The notes under the pieces were generated by a model. It made no database searches, had not been told where the DNA came from, and was given only the letters and a program-made list of their open reading frames with translations. The translations under genes were made by a program, and so were the position numbers. A DNA stretch of 64,000 bases, from positions 28,543,859 to 28,607,858 of the forward strand of contig OW121858.1 of the NCBI GenBank assembly GCA_933228895.1, written 5' to 3'. Positions 35,779 to 48,899 of the stretch are shown piece after piece; the stretch's first letter is position 1, and the number at the start of each line of letters is the position of its first letter. This DNA comes from Platycnemis pennipes (Eukaryota > Arthropoda > Insecta > Odonata > Platycnemididae).

Positions 35779-36443
35779 GGCCCCGTTTCCACTACTGACA
35801 TTTCTACGACGGTAACTCTCTACCCGCGCAATGCTAGTAATGGAAACGCTCGAAAACGCCTACCATGGTAGATAGTCCTACTAGCATTGAGATACCCTTG
35901 TTAGATCTGGGAATAGTGGTTACCGTCGTGTCTTTTTTGTAATTGGAACGCAAGTTAGTCAAAATTCTGGTAAGAATTATGGGGAAACAGTTGAATCACG
36001 GATAGCGCTGAAGGATCGCGGCGTGTGCATATAGGAAAACGTAGTTGGTGTGGTGTCTTTGTTTGGCTTAATACTTGATTTTTGTCTATGCTCAATGATG
36101 CTCCAGAGTTGTTATTACCTATGGTTTACATAATTTAATTATATTTTCCCAGTAATGACCGAACAAAAGAATTGCAAAAACTTTGCTCACGAGGAGACGG
36201 ACTTGCTCCTTAGGCGTACGCGATAGATTCTTGAATAAAACTTCAAGTGCTTACACACTTCAATGTGCTACCATCTTTGCGCATTTCTATAACGATCGTC
36301 GATTTTCTTTTGAACTGGAATACTGGTAACCGCTATGTGACGAAAGCAGTGATTACAAGGGTAACTTTGTAGCTAACTGAAACGCAGGTAGGTTATGAGG
36401 GCTGAAATAACCGTGGTAGAATGTCAGTAGTGGAAACGGGGCC
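35779..36443. mobile_element. TAA-flanked MITE, copy 1
   Basis: 665 bp with terminal inverted repeats GGCCCCGTTTCCACTACTGA. Preceded and followed by TAA, the 3 bp target type of PIF/Harbinger elements. Nearly identical to the abutting copy 36447-37145. Confidence 0.8.
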
Positions 36444-36446
36444 TAA

Positions 36447-37145
36447 GGCCCCGTTTCCACTACTGACATTTCTACGACGGTAACTCTCTACCCGCGCAAT
36501 GCTAGTAATGGAAACGCTCGAAAACGCCTACCATGGTAGATAGTCCTACTAGCATTGAGTTACCCTTGTTAGATCTGGGAATAGTGGTTACCGTCTTGTC
36601 CTTTTTGTAATTGGAACGCAAGTTAGTCAAAATCCTGGTAAGAATTATGGGAAAACAGTTGAATCACGGATAGCGGTGAAGGATCGCGGAGTGTTCATCT
36701 AGGAAAACGTAGTTGGTGTGGTGTCTTTGTTTGGCTTAATACTTGATTTTTGTCTATGCTCAATAATGCTCCAGAGTTGTTATTACCTATGGTTTACATA
36801 ATTTAATTATATTTTCCCAGCAATGACCGAACAAAAGAATTGCAAAAACTTTGCTCACGAGGAGACGGACTTGCTCCTTAGGCGTACGCGATAATCCCGA
36901 CGACATTTTATTATAACAATCAATATAGATTCTTGAATAAAACTTCAAGTGCTTACACACTTCAATGTGCTACCATCTTTGCGCATTTCTATAACGATCG
37001 TCGATTTTCTTTTGAACTGGAATACTGGTAACCGCTATGTGACGAAAGCAGTGATTACAAGGGTAACTTTGTAGCTAACTGGAACGCAGGTAGGTTATGA
37101 GGGCTGAAATAACCGTGGTAGAATGTCAGTAGTGGAAACGGGGCC
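36447..37145. mobile_element. TAA-flanked MITE, copy 2
   Basis: 699 bp; same ends as copy 1, separated from it by a single TAA and followed by another TAA. It carries about 34 bp (around 36893-36926) absent from copy 1. Confidence 0.8.
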
Positions 37146-37877
37146 TAAGTGGATTCAACTCGTTCCTTGTCGTACTCGTTTCATCTCGTCGGCGAGGTAA
37201 CTCGTTTTAATTTGATTTAACTTGTACCTTCTCGTACCCGTTTCATCTCGCCGGCGAGGTAAGTCGTGTTAACGTTTTGACAAAAGGAAACAGTAGAGTA
37301 ATCTCATCTCCTCGCGATATTATTTCGGTAGTTTCACTTATCCTTTCACATCGTAGCACTGCACCGCTAAAGTAATTTTTCCACGCCTGATTTAGCTGTT
37401 CCAAGCACTATGGAGTCCACTTTCACTCATATAAGAAACTCATTTCTCTGGTTTATGAGATGCATAATTACTGGCGGCCTCCCGTCTCCAAGTCACGGCA
37501 TCTTCAAAGGTTTCTGTATCTGTTAAAAGGCGCTTCTTACAGGAGGATATGCCAATGCTAGGGGTTAGATGGCGGAAGGGACAGTTTTGTCTCAATCTCG
37601 CCCCAATGAAGACCTTTTGTTATTATTATTAATGCTACGAACCTTAAATACCGTTAGCTATGTTATCAACCTTAGTATGTCGACGCTGTTTGCCCACGAC
37701 TTCTTATTCTACGAGCGATCTCGCTATTCCTGCAGCTGACTTCTGCGGAACTAAATCTATGGAAATGTATTCCCCATAATAGCCCAGAGGAACCAAGGTC
37801 GCCAATTCACTATATCAGGAGTTAGCTTGATGGGGACATATTGGAATTCCAAGTATTGTACTTGTATTAATACAATA
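37146..37877. other. Intergenic, unassigned
   Basis: Short direct repeats near 37155-37265 (TCATCTCG.CGGCGAGGTAA twice). No gene recognised. Confidence 0.4.
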
Positions 37878-38706
37878 GGGTAGTTTCCTATTATTTTTTT
37901 ATTGTCTTGATCGAAAGTTTATAACCTCTGGAGTACGTGTTTTAAGCCGTTCGATTTTTAAATGACGTTAAGTATTTTTCCTCATTAATTAAAAAGTGAA
38001 ATAAATCAATGGCGCGAAAACGCGACGGCAAACTATTGCATGCCGGTTAATCCTACGTGTGACGTTAAACTATTTCCTCTACCTGCCACCAGTTGGTGCT
38101 GCGGATGCTTCCAAATAGACGCCGCACTCCGTTAAAGCTTATGAACAAGTATTGGAGGAATATTTATTCCGTTAATAAATTATAATCAACTTTTATTCAT
38201 TTATTTAACATTACTTATGCAGTTGATTCATTTAAAATCTGTTAGTATTCCTTTCACAAGCATATCATGTAGTTCGCCTATCGCCGCACGACCTTCACGC
38301 CATGCTTCGTCGTAGCAGAAGACACAGCGAGCAGGACGTCCTTGAGCCTATAAAATGACTAATAATACCATGTTTAACTGAGAATTCTTTTCCAACGTTG
38401 ATAGTTTTTACAGGTTAATACTAATAAATATTCACTAGAGCTGAGGGGCCCTGAAATACAACGGTAAGTTCAGGAGACGAATTTTCCTATGCTTCGCAAC
38501 GTAAACTACATCTACCTGTTACGTCAGCTTGAAGGCAGCGCACCCCGCCATTTCATAGCCTTTTTAAATGGCCTTAAAATTAACATTTAATTCTCTAGTA
38601 AACTGGGATATCTCAATACAAACTTTTTGCGTAAATTAAATACATTTATGGCAGGGCACAAATCGCAATTAATGAAGTCTGTTTTCTTTGATGAAGGAAA
38701 CTACCC
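37878..38706. mobile_element. TA-flanked 829 bp MITE, copy 2
   Basis: Same ends and body as 21363-22195, TA on both sides. Confidence 0.75.
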
Positions 38707-39016
38707 TATTGACTTTGCCCGAATATTTTAGAAATATAACACATTTTGCGTCCAGTTACCAAATAATCATTAAATAAAATCATTAGTTGTTTAATGTAAT
38801 TAAATTTTTAATAAAATAAACGTAATAAATCAAAATATAACTATGTAATTGTTTATTAGTCACAAAAAAGCTAGTAATGGAAATAGGTGAGGTTGATTTG
38901 CAGGACATTTCCTTTTCAAAAATGTTTAGTACTTTATAAGTTTAAGGGGGTTTGAGTCAGCAGGTCATAAATGGTGCTATATTTTTTACTAGACGTCATT
39001 TTTACTTTATTTTTAA

Positions 39017-40454
39017 CCCTTTCGCTACGAACACCGTTTATAAACGCCGCTGATTTTTCTCTCCTGTGAACGAAGGCCGTCTATAAACGCCGAAGATTTT
39101 TCTACCCAAGAGAACGAAGGGAGTCTTAAAACGTCGCTAGGGGCAGGTAGGCAGAAAAGGTCCTAAGTGTCATAAAGGACCCTTCCTCGCGGGTCTGAAG
39201 ACCCTTCCTCGGCTTAGAGGCGGGGATTATCTCGACCCTTCTTCGCAGCGCGAGCCTCACACTCGGCAGTTGTTCGCGGTCACTTGTTTGTTTATGCAGT
39301 GAGAAAACCAAAATAATATTTATTTCTAAATCGCATTATTGAGTTCCAGAATTTAATTCCTTATGTTTTTTTGAATCTCTAGCAATTTTAAACGGAATTC
39401 TAACGTTATTATTAACAGAGTTCACCTGTCAATGAGTTTCAAACCGATTTGGCAGAATTTTTCATTGCAGTGAGGAGCTAAGACGTATGTTTTTTTATGA
39501 TTTGACGATAAGGTAGTACCGATATTTTTCTCTCCGTTTTACTTATTTATGAACATATATTGGAGAACAACTGTAATGGTAATACCACGCAACATACCGC
39601 GAAATCTATTATATCTACATTATAGGTTGAAAATCCCGAGGAGGGTGTGGTTTATGCTAATTCATTAGCAGTCAATAAACTTTACTTTCTTGTAACTGAA
39701 TCTTTTTGGTGTAACTGCCATTCAGCTATAAAAAGTATCTTTCAAGCTGAAAAGCATTCAAATTTGTTCTGTGTAATGCGGCTAAGAGTGATCATTATGT
39801 TGTAATCATTTACTATGTCAAAACTAGAAGAAAACCGCATGCGTGCGTGATGGAATATTGGGAGGAACAATTAATAATTGCTAGGCAGAATAATCTATCT
39901 CGCGCTACCATTGCGAATATATTTACATAAAAATGTTTCCTGATGAAGGTATAGCACCAAAAAAAGTGCATGTGCTTTTATATAAAACACGGGTATGGTT
40001 GGATTATGCGCGGACGTCTTCTATTGCGAAACAATAGAAATAATTATTATTGCAACCATTGTTATTATGCCTATTGTGCTAAATATCTTAATATTAACAT
40101 TAGAATTTCGTTCAAAATCCTTAAATAGTATTTATAACAACTGGGATTTATTTGTGTATTAACCCCCACTTAAAGTCTTACTATTATTTATTTAATAAAA
40201 ATCACTGTATTAAAAATAGTTGACCGCGGAAACAGGCCGAGGTGGGTTCTCATTTGGAAAAGGGCGAAGATAATCTCTGGTCAGTGTCCGAGGAAAGGGT
40301 CGTGAACCCCACTGGGTCCGGTCCCAAAGCGGGGGAAAGAAATACCTGCTCGATGCCTTGCTTCAAGAGAGCTCCGTACACGGAGTGGAAAAATATTCTA
40401 GAGGAACCCGTGAGAAGGAAAGCATTTTCCTGCGTAGGACTCCGGCGCGAAAGG
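39017..40454. mobile_element. TTAA-flanked 1.4 kb element, CCCTTTCGC family
   Basis: TTAA at 39013-39016 and 40455-40458. Left end CCCTTTCGCTACGAAC, right end GGCGCGAAAGGG. Subterminal GATTATCTCGACCCTTCTTCG and GGCGAAGATAATCTCTGG are inverted. Ends about 335 bp before the gene C ZAD exon. Confidence 0.72.
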
Positions 40455-40791
40455 GTTAAAGATCGGTATTTCTTTTTCGGATAAATGGCGGATATGTTCA
40501 GCCTTGCCAGTGAAGGTCTGGCAACCTTGCAATGTACAAATCTCCTATTTTGGGATACGTTGACGTTTGTTTTTTTTTTAACTACGTTGCTAACAAGTAA
40601 CAACAAGGGAATTCTGCGTTAAGCAGATATTTTCTTAATTCTTCGCCTAGCTTGCATTTTAAGAAAGAATTGAATGATAGGAAAGTAAAGTTCACTTATC
40701 TTGTCACACAGGTTGGAAATAATTGTGCATTTGTCGTTGGCTTGTTTGGTAATTTAGCTTTATTTCTGGAGAGCCACTGGAAAACTTCGTT

Positions 40792-41270
40792 ATGCGTGGA
40801 TATCGCGAACATTGTATATGTAGGTTGTGTCTAAGTACCGGTTGTCCTTTGGGTGACATATTGGAAGAAAATTGTGACGTCGAATTCGTGGTAAAACAAG
40901 CAATAGAGGATCTACTCCAGTTAGTGGTGAGCGTAATAGTAGTTTTACACGAGTCCTATACCTCCTACTTGTATTCATGTTTTGTACCTTCTTCTCTCGT
41001 ATTCGTATTGATGCTTGTTTGTATGGTTGAAATGGAAATCTTTTGCCGAAATTATGTTAACATGAACTTAGTAATCCATCTGCGATTGAAATTTCTCAGG
41101 TCCTTAAGGAAGCTTTGTATCCTTGGATGGTATGTTCCATTTGCGTTACCTAGTTGAGAGAGTTTTATCTGTTCAAGCGATGCTGCGTGGAGAGTCAGGA
41201 AGTTTATGACAGCCGCATCAGAGGGAACATCTTTCCGGGAAACGAAGATGGCAATACTGAATGTGGTGAT
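40792..41270 (+). pseudogene. Gene C: third ZAD copy, disrupted
   Basis: Exon 1 (40792-40926) starts MRGYREHCICRLCLSTG and exon 2 (41100-41270) has CSIC and FKRCCVESQEVYD. Both splice junctions are intact (GTGAGC, TTTCTCAG, final GTAAGT) and exon lengths equal those of genes A and B. Codon 17 after VLKEAL.. is TAG (41151-41153), a substitution rather than a frameshift. No linker or finger exon is seen before the transposon stack starting at 41805 or after it. Upstream, an ATGGCGG motif at about 40485 and a TTAA-element ending at 40454 mark the 5' region. Probably a pseudogene; a sequencing error at one base would be the alternative. Confidence 0.75.
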
Positions 41271-42133
41271 GTAAGTATGAACTAGATTACGTTATTATTA
41301 TTTTGTTTTGGACCTGACCTAGAATGTTTTATTGGTATCCAGATATTTTGGTTTTCGAATGGGAATTGGGTGTGATGTGGTGAGGAGTAGCTAGGTTTGT
41401 CAGAAAGTGTTATGATATTTATTTAAGCTTTCTAGTGCGTTTGGCAATTCCATGTTTTTTCTTCTTTTGTATCACTGTTCGTCGACCGTTCGAATATTTC
41501 GGTGAACGTTTGAAGCCACGATACTTTTTAAGTGTCCCTCTAGCTTGTCGGTGGGAATTTGTTTTTGGCACGTGCAAGTAAATTTGTTCGCTGGCGGTTT
41601 TTTATGCAGATGGTGGTGTGATGGACAGTCAAGTAACAGATCAGTATTAGCAGGCAGAAGGGCTGGCGATTGATCGATTAAATTTGTAGTAATCAGTGAT
41701 ACCGAAAGCAGAACCAGATAGTAGTGTAGTGTTAGCAAAACTTTTATTGAGTATCCGTAGCAGTAAGTTTTAAGTTGCAGACGTAATTTGATGGGACTCA
41801 CAGGTAGAAATGGGCAACTCGGTAAATTACCAACACCCCGGAACAACACGGTAATTCTCAGATAAGTTTTTTCAGAAAATTTCTTCCTCACGAAGATACA
41901 ATTGGGATGGGTAATATTATAAATTAAGTAGCTAAAACGATTACGTTTACATTGTGTCCGTAATTCAGAGTCAAATAACAAATCAGGGATACTATATTAA
42001 TTTACACACTCCCTGTAACAAATGCACATTGCGCAGAGGTATGTCTTTGGAACGAAAATTTCTCATGCCCCGTTCACACTACTAGGGTAGAATGATAGTT
42101 AATATGGCGGCTAAAACTAACCTGCGTTCACAC

Positions 42134-42162
42134 CAAGGTGAGTAGAAGGAAAGGTGGCCTCA
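42134..42162. repeat. P-like element left terminal inverted repeat
   Basis: 29 bp, exact complement of 48900-48928; begins CAAGGTGAG. Confidence 0.9.
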
Positions 42163-42185
42163 TTTCGTCGGCTGCTCTTAGCCGA

Positions 42186-42193
42186 TGACGTCA
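42186..42193. promoter_or_regulatory. Subterminal TGACGTCA palindrome, left
   Basis: CRE/ATF-like palindrome 52 bp from the left end. Position mirrors 48871-48878, so it may be a transposase or host-factor binding site. Confidence 0.45.
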
Positions 42194-43937
42194 CAGCCGA
42201 TACCTCGTCGAGCCGCAGCATAGGGCTTCTAGTGTATCTTACGACGTTTTCTACAAATAACTGTCGTTAGCTCTAATGACGCGGAATAAATGATCAAAAT
42301 TGAGGCCGAGAAAACATTTAGCAAAGAAATATTTATTCTAATACATCCAATTGTTGACTTATTTCCGAGATAATCCTAAGGTATTGAGGAACATCGAGAT
42401 TATATGAGACCAGCTACAAAAAAATCGTGAGATATTCATGGAATGAACTGGATTTTATTAATACCTCTCAATGCTATAATAATTTTGAATCATCAAAACA
42501 TAGGTTACTTTTACTGTAGTCATTCGTATATTCGTATACGTATTATAATGGATATGTAATCGCTATCTAGTAAGTTTCTATTTATTCGTATAAAACAACA
42601 TCGTACTCCCACGCAAGTTATAACACAAATTAAAATGACTCCCTTTTTTCAGGGAACGTTGTCAATGCCTGTGAATCAATTTCCAGCTAATAAGAGACCA
42701 AGGCATTGATAAGTAATGTTGCAAGTTCATAATAATATTGGGTCTTTCCACGAAAGCTTAACCAATTTGTGTAGTTTCCCACGCCCACTGTTTCAGATTC
42801 GTAGTTTTTCGTAACGATTTTTAACTCCGGTTAAGAAAAATCTTTATCATTTTACCCTCAATGCCAATATTTTTCGAGATGTTAGATGGGAAATTGAAAG
42901 AGCTTTATGGAAATTAATGTTTACTTCAGGAAACATTAAATCAGAACAGGAAAATCTGTTAACCACGGACTGAAGCTTGTTTGATGAGTTTCAGCTCTGA
43001 CTTTGATTAGGGAAGTTATCTATAATTCCATCATTGCATTCCCCACAATAGGTGGACATAAGTCACAATGAGAAGGCTAAGTCACACATGGTCAATAAAT
43101 TCTACTGAGAGCTAGTTGCTCTCAATGGAAGTCTTGATGTAAGCACCTGAGCCAATAAAAAGACAACATGTACATATTGTCTGACAGTATCATTTCAACT
43201 ACTGAAGACATAAAATAGATACCTACTCTGTGTCAGTAAATGTATAAAGGACTATGCACCTAGGACCCATTGAATGCTATGGTAATTAGAAGCTAATTAA
43301 TTGGATTAAGCATTGCTAATCTTGAGATCATTCAAAGATAATACATTCCACATACCTACCTTTCAATGGGAAACCTGAAACGTGGGTGTCATAGCCTGCC
43401 ATTGCAGTCATCACCATATTATAAAGAAACTCGATTATGGGAGCAACTTCTGATAAGAATTTTCTGAGAGAGTGACGTTATAGGATGAAAAACATATACA
43501 TACATGTTGATATGATATACATGAACCATGAGAAAACATACTGGGCTCTGTCAGCATGAAATTCCAACTTTGGGAGCATTTTCCAGCTCAAAATATATAA
43601 TCAACAGAATGCAATATGGTGTTTAAGCAGTGAAACACAAAATTCAGAGTTCCCTTAAACTCGTACAAATAAAATGCATGGACAACTCACTGTGCTGTGG
43701 GAGAACTGATGCTCTAACGTTCACAACTTACTCTCAGTGGCCAAGGAAACATTGCCATGCATGGCAGTGATTCACAGATTTTAATACATAGTTTGATTGG
43801 AAAAGAATCAGATGAGTGGAGCTAGGTATAGGGTTAAAAAAAAATAATGCTTATATTTCCAAAAGGATTGATGAAATCAAATTCATTTATGCAATATTTA
43901 ATAAATTAATTAATGTGAACATTAAGTTGCAGCCACT

Positions 43938-46900
43938 TTAGGTCACAGTTTTCTTTAACTTACACAATTTTTTCAGCTTCTCCTTTGCCTTGATTTTTCC
44001 CAGAAGCCCTCTACTTTTTAAAAATTTAATTCTAATAGCAACCCTATGCTTCACAAAAGTATGTACAATCTTATCATCAATATCATCACCTTCCATGCCC
44101 TTTTTTATTTTTCTTGTGAGGCGCATAACAGTCTTCACTCGTTTGGGAAGAAGAGGGCCCACTATCTCCTGAAAAAGTCTTTCCATTTTCATTACTTTAT
44201 CTTTGAATGGATCACTTGGGGATATTAATCCTCCATACGATAAGTGTACCACCCATGATGGTAAGGAGTAGTCATGGCAGGTTGCGCCCACTTCTCTGCT
44301 GCCCAGGTGAGGATGAGTATCTCTGTGCTTTTTGGCAATCCAACCAGCAAAATACTCCATTGCATCATTTTTAATTTCCACATGTGGATCGTTGGGTTGC
44401 ACTGGATCTCTGCTTTCTCCTGCCCCAGTACTCTGGGTGTCTGTAGGAGAACACACATTCAATACTTCCCGGTCAGTATCAGTCCCACTGCTAGTGACAT
44501 GGGAAGCAGAGGAAGTCCTATCTTCCTTCTCTAGACCAGCAACTCTTACAGCAGCAGCAAAAACAAATTCTTCATCATCACCATCCCGAGTATTTGTACC
44601 AACCTGTACTGCTCCAGGGTTCCTTCCCAAAATAATGAGCCTCAATCTGCTCAATGTATTTAAAGGAGCAGGATGGTCATGGAGTCCTCCCCTTGTCCGT
44701 AATTGAGAAAATAAATTCTCCAAAGCATCTTGGTTGACCTTGTTGGTTATAATGAATGACACGCCAATAGGTTGTACACTTGCAAGGAGTCCCCTCAAAG
44801 AATTTATTGACATAAGTATTCCCCTCTGGAAAAGCTGAAGGGATTGCTTCCCACAGCATCTCATGCTAATAACTGTGTTGTACATATTGGACAGTAACTC
44901 ATTCTGGTACTCTAATTGTTTACCATATGCACACTTACTTGGTCGGAGTGAGTTAGAAGGGGTATACACATTCATTATATCGAACCAGTCATTGACAAGG
45001 TCGATAAGAATGCCAGTGTCCCTGGCTACTTCCTGGCTAGGACCGGGCAAATAGCGTACCAAAGCTGTAGCTGTTGTGTGAGACAGCAGTTCGGCAGCAA
45101 GCCGAACATTTTGGCGCTGACTGCCGTCACATGTGAGATGGGCATCCTGCAGTCTGTGGCACACACTCATTTCACTAGATGTCAACTTCACTAATGCATC
45201 CAAAGGCTGTCTATTTACAACCTTGCCACTTTCTAATATAAATCCAGTATCCAGCAACCAATTTCTAAACAATTTGAAAAGGTGTGGTACATCAGGAAAA
45301 TAAAAAATGCTCGACTCTGTGACAGGATGGAGAAAATGCGTATGTTCATAGGTTAAACCTAATTCCTTCCATAGTCCTATATTGCTTCCCCCACAGTCAC
45401 TGACGCAGCTGACCACTCTATATCCAGAGTGGTGTAGCTGTGTTATTATGCTACACAGAATAGCTTTAGTCATCTTCTTGTCGAAGTCGACATACACAGG
45501 CTGCTTCCACTTCCCACACAGTGCCCTGGCCATTACTACCATCATGTATGAATGAGGGCCAACAATTTCATCATGTTGGTTATCATACTCAATGGTGCTG
45601 GCCACCTTCATCTCATCAAATAGCAGCACTGTGAGTTTCTGGAATTCATCCATGTTCTGCCCAGAAGTCCTTAAAACCCTCATCACGTCTGGCAATATCC
45701 CATGCCTCATTTCAATATGTGATGCCCACCTCTGTAGACTGGAAATACCTTAAAAAAAGAAACAAAGTTAGTACTTGAAACTATATAACTAATGCATGTA
45801 TTTAATTCCATACACAATTTACAAAAATGACTAACCTGGCATAGGAAATTTCATTTCATTTCTCACATATATGTAAGCTCTCTTGCTTAAGTAGCGCAAG
45901 CTAAAAGCCTTTGAAATTTCCTCTGAAGTCCAGTGCACCCACTTCTTTTTTTTAAGAAGCAATGCCACTTCATTTTTGGTAAATACCTGAGGATTAGGGG
46001 AGAATCAATGATTTCTCAATACCAACATTAAACATAAACAATGTCCATGTAAATGGTACTCAATACTCACCTTTGACAAGGAACTCTCAACTTCTTTCTC
46101 AATGTTTTGGGTATTTTTTTCCTTTAAAACCTCTACTTCTTTCTCTAATGTGGCAATTCTGACCTCATATTCTCTCAATTTCGCCTCTAAATGTTTAATA
46201 TGAGCTTTTAGCTCTTGGCATTGCATCTGGTGATCTTGAAGAATTTCCTCAGCACAATTGTTTTCATTACTGTATTCCATTTGCATAATTTCATCAATTG
46301 TCTGTTCATGCATCTGTAAATAGGAAAATCTCACCTTAAAATTACAACTTAAGGAGCAGCATCACATTACAGGTATCTGAATACATGATTTTTTTGTTTG
46401 CACCTGGGATAATTGATATAAATTTAAAGAATATTTAACAGTATGGAACACATCAATACAATTTTGAGTTAAGTATTACCAATATGATGTCACCAGCAAG
46501 TAATTAAGTTATGTAAATAATTATATGGCATAGCATATGCAAAGGAAGGATCACAAGGACTAGTGCTGTGAGAGGGTACACAAAGTGAATTAATGACAAA
46601 AAATGTTTCTCACTATTTGGAACTCTACTATTTGGACTCTTAAAAATGTGTCTCACTATTAGGAATCCAACATCAAGACCATTAATGGTTCTACAAGGCT
46701 GAAGAGTATTTAAATTAAGACCAACAAGATAGTCTCTATAAAAATAATCATTGCAATTATTATCAGATAAATATTAAGTGGGAGGCGGAGCCTATATTTC
46801 ACTTTTTCCAATCAATGTACATGTACATTAAAATATGGGTATCATATTGTGGAGGCAAACTCAAGATGGGGTCTCACCAATGCCCAATGTACAGATATCG

Positions 46901-48742
46901 AAGAATCAATACTTTAAATCCTCGACCCCTAACATCAAGGACCCTTCTTGATATGACGTCAGAGATAAAAAAGCAATGAAAGATACTATTTTGTGATCAT
47001 AGCAGTATTGTACCATGGAATCAATGTTTTCAGGGATGAATCAATGATTGCAGTGCATGGCTTGTGTGTATGATGTTGGCATGGAATGAACCACATGTAA
47101 CAGGTTAGATAGCACCTTTAAAAAATATTATAAGATAGTGCACAGTAAGTGTTGTGGGAAGGCTCATTAAAATAAGTTGAAGACTAAAGCCTACAACTCT
47201 TAAATATGCTGTTCACAGTTTTGAACAATAATTTAAATATAATGAACTATGATCATAAATATACATATGCACCTATGGATTTATACTGATAACAAGGAGA
47301 AGAGATCTTGTTGAAACCAGGAAAAGTAGGTGAATTTATCTCAGATATCTAAAAAAAGCACACTATTTTCATCACCCAGGACCTCACTAGCTATAGAAAG
47401 AACTAAATGGTAAATGTTCCCTTCTTACATTTACTGCTGGGGACAATCATATGGACAGCATTAGTGATAATCCCATTAACAATGATTGTTGCAGCATCAA
47501 TATCCATGTCAATGAAAACATTCCAATCCACTTCACACAAAGCCTCAGAAATAGCAGTACAGTTACCTGATATAACCAAGAATCAAATGAAAAACGAACA
47601 ACAGACCCATTTATCATGATATCACAATGTAGGTGTGGATAATAAGAATCAGATGCCAAGGGAATATCACATGCCTTCAAAAGACTTGTGTGAGGGTGTG
47701 TGTAATATCAAATGTAACATTGCTTCATATTCATTCAGTACATCATTAGCTGGCCCTAAATTAAGAAAATGTATCATTTGCATATATATCAGACACTGCT
47801 CACTCTCCATTGTTTAAAAGAAAGGATTCGTGAGATACATTATTGTTGAAAGCAAGATTTAGGAGAATTAATATCACCATAAATGGGAAAAGAATGCATC
47901 AGGGCAAAAGTGGAAGTGTGAAACAATCATTTAACTTCACGTTCCTTGAGTCCAACAAGTGAAAATTCAACGGAAACCATAAATACGTACTTTCCACAGC
48001 AACAATGTATTCTTAGGGTTAGAAAGTATTTTAGAAAATATTATTCTATGGATCAATGATACAAACTATCTCTGGGAAGTTTGAGTTTTAAAGAATAGCG
48101 AGTGGGAATATATTAAAGTGGTCACTCACCTCTTTTAAAGCTTTTGCTTCTTTCTTGGCCCTTCGCTTGGCAACCGACGGAGGAACAGCTTTACAGGTCA
48201 CAGATGGCAAATTAAGGCTTGGAACTGCAGTTTCATGCAACCTACGTTTGGGTCGATATCCCAATAATTCAGCTTGCATATCTCGCTTGAAATCATCGGG
48301 AGTGAAGTGATCCGAGCACACATGGCATGAGTCCGGATTCCACTTTCCGTCTCTCTTGCATTTCAATATCCATACCTTCCTAATATTAGGATTCTTCGGA
48401 AAACTAGACAAGGAAATAGTACGCCAAACATGAACTATTAATGCAACATTCAGTCCATAGTAAGTTTATCAACAGGGCCATTGCTAATTTAGTGTCTCGT
48501 CAAAGGAGTTGTAATTAGCTTTCACAGCACCAATTGATTTAAACTGGAGGTTAAATACATAAAACTGACGATGTTAATCTGTCCCTCGACTTGGGATTTA
48601 CATATTTTAAGGAAAGTATATGATATGGATGATACAACAAAACAAGGAAGACGACGTTTACTTACCTATGGAATGATATTTGTATTCCATTCTTCTTCGC
48701 TTTCTCCGAGCTGTTGGAACATGTTGCCACGGTGCAACGCAT
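43938..48742 (-). CDS. THAP-domain P-element-type transposase, 851 aa, five exons
   Basis: Exons 48742-48666, 48403-48130, 46313-46071, 45986-45836 and 45748-43938 total 2556 bp and join without a stop. Residues 1 to about 85 form a THAP zinc finger: MRCTVATC, then FPKNP, W, CHVC..HF and AVPSLNLP. Next comes a basic stretch and a leucine-rich coiled coil (exon 3), as used for transposase multimerisation. Exon 4 has the WTSEEISKAFSLRYLS helix-turn-helix-like block known from THAP9. Candidate RNase H-fold catalytic residues are D293 (LLFDEM), D366 (VSDCGG) and E592 (NQDALENLFSQLR), spaced as in THAP9 and P transposases. The DHPAPL motif follows. Acts in the nucleus on the 29 bp ends; DNA cut-and-paste. 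The short exon 1 with ATG at 48742 completes the THAP cysteine pair, which fixes the start. Confidence 0.88.
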
Positions 48743-48870
48743 CTTCAAAATCACTTGAGGAAAACAAATTGCTATTTAATCGCCTGTGAGTTAAAATATA
48801 CGAGTAAATAACAATTTCAATTCGCTTCTTTCGCCTTTGTCTCACGACTGCAAACCGCAACTATCGGTAG

Positions 48871-48878
48871 TGACGTCA
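48871..48878. promoter_or_regulatory. Subterminal TGACGTCA palindrome, right
   Basis: 50 bp from the right end and about 130 bp upstream of the transposase ATG, so it could also serve the transposase promoter. Confidence 0.45.
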
Positions 48879-48899
48879 CAGCTTTCGCTCGCCAGCGCT

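Noticed and set aside
41472..41981. 169-codon minus-strand frame
   Set aside because: Runs across the boundary of the hAT-like element at 41805, with no conserved motif; chance frame.
42061..42074. 8 bp target duplication for the AT-flanked MITE 42067-50272
   Set aside because: Left flank TTTCTCAT and right flank ATCATGGT do not match; only AT is shared.
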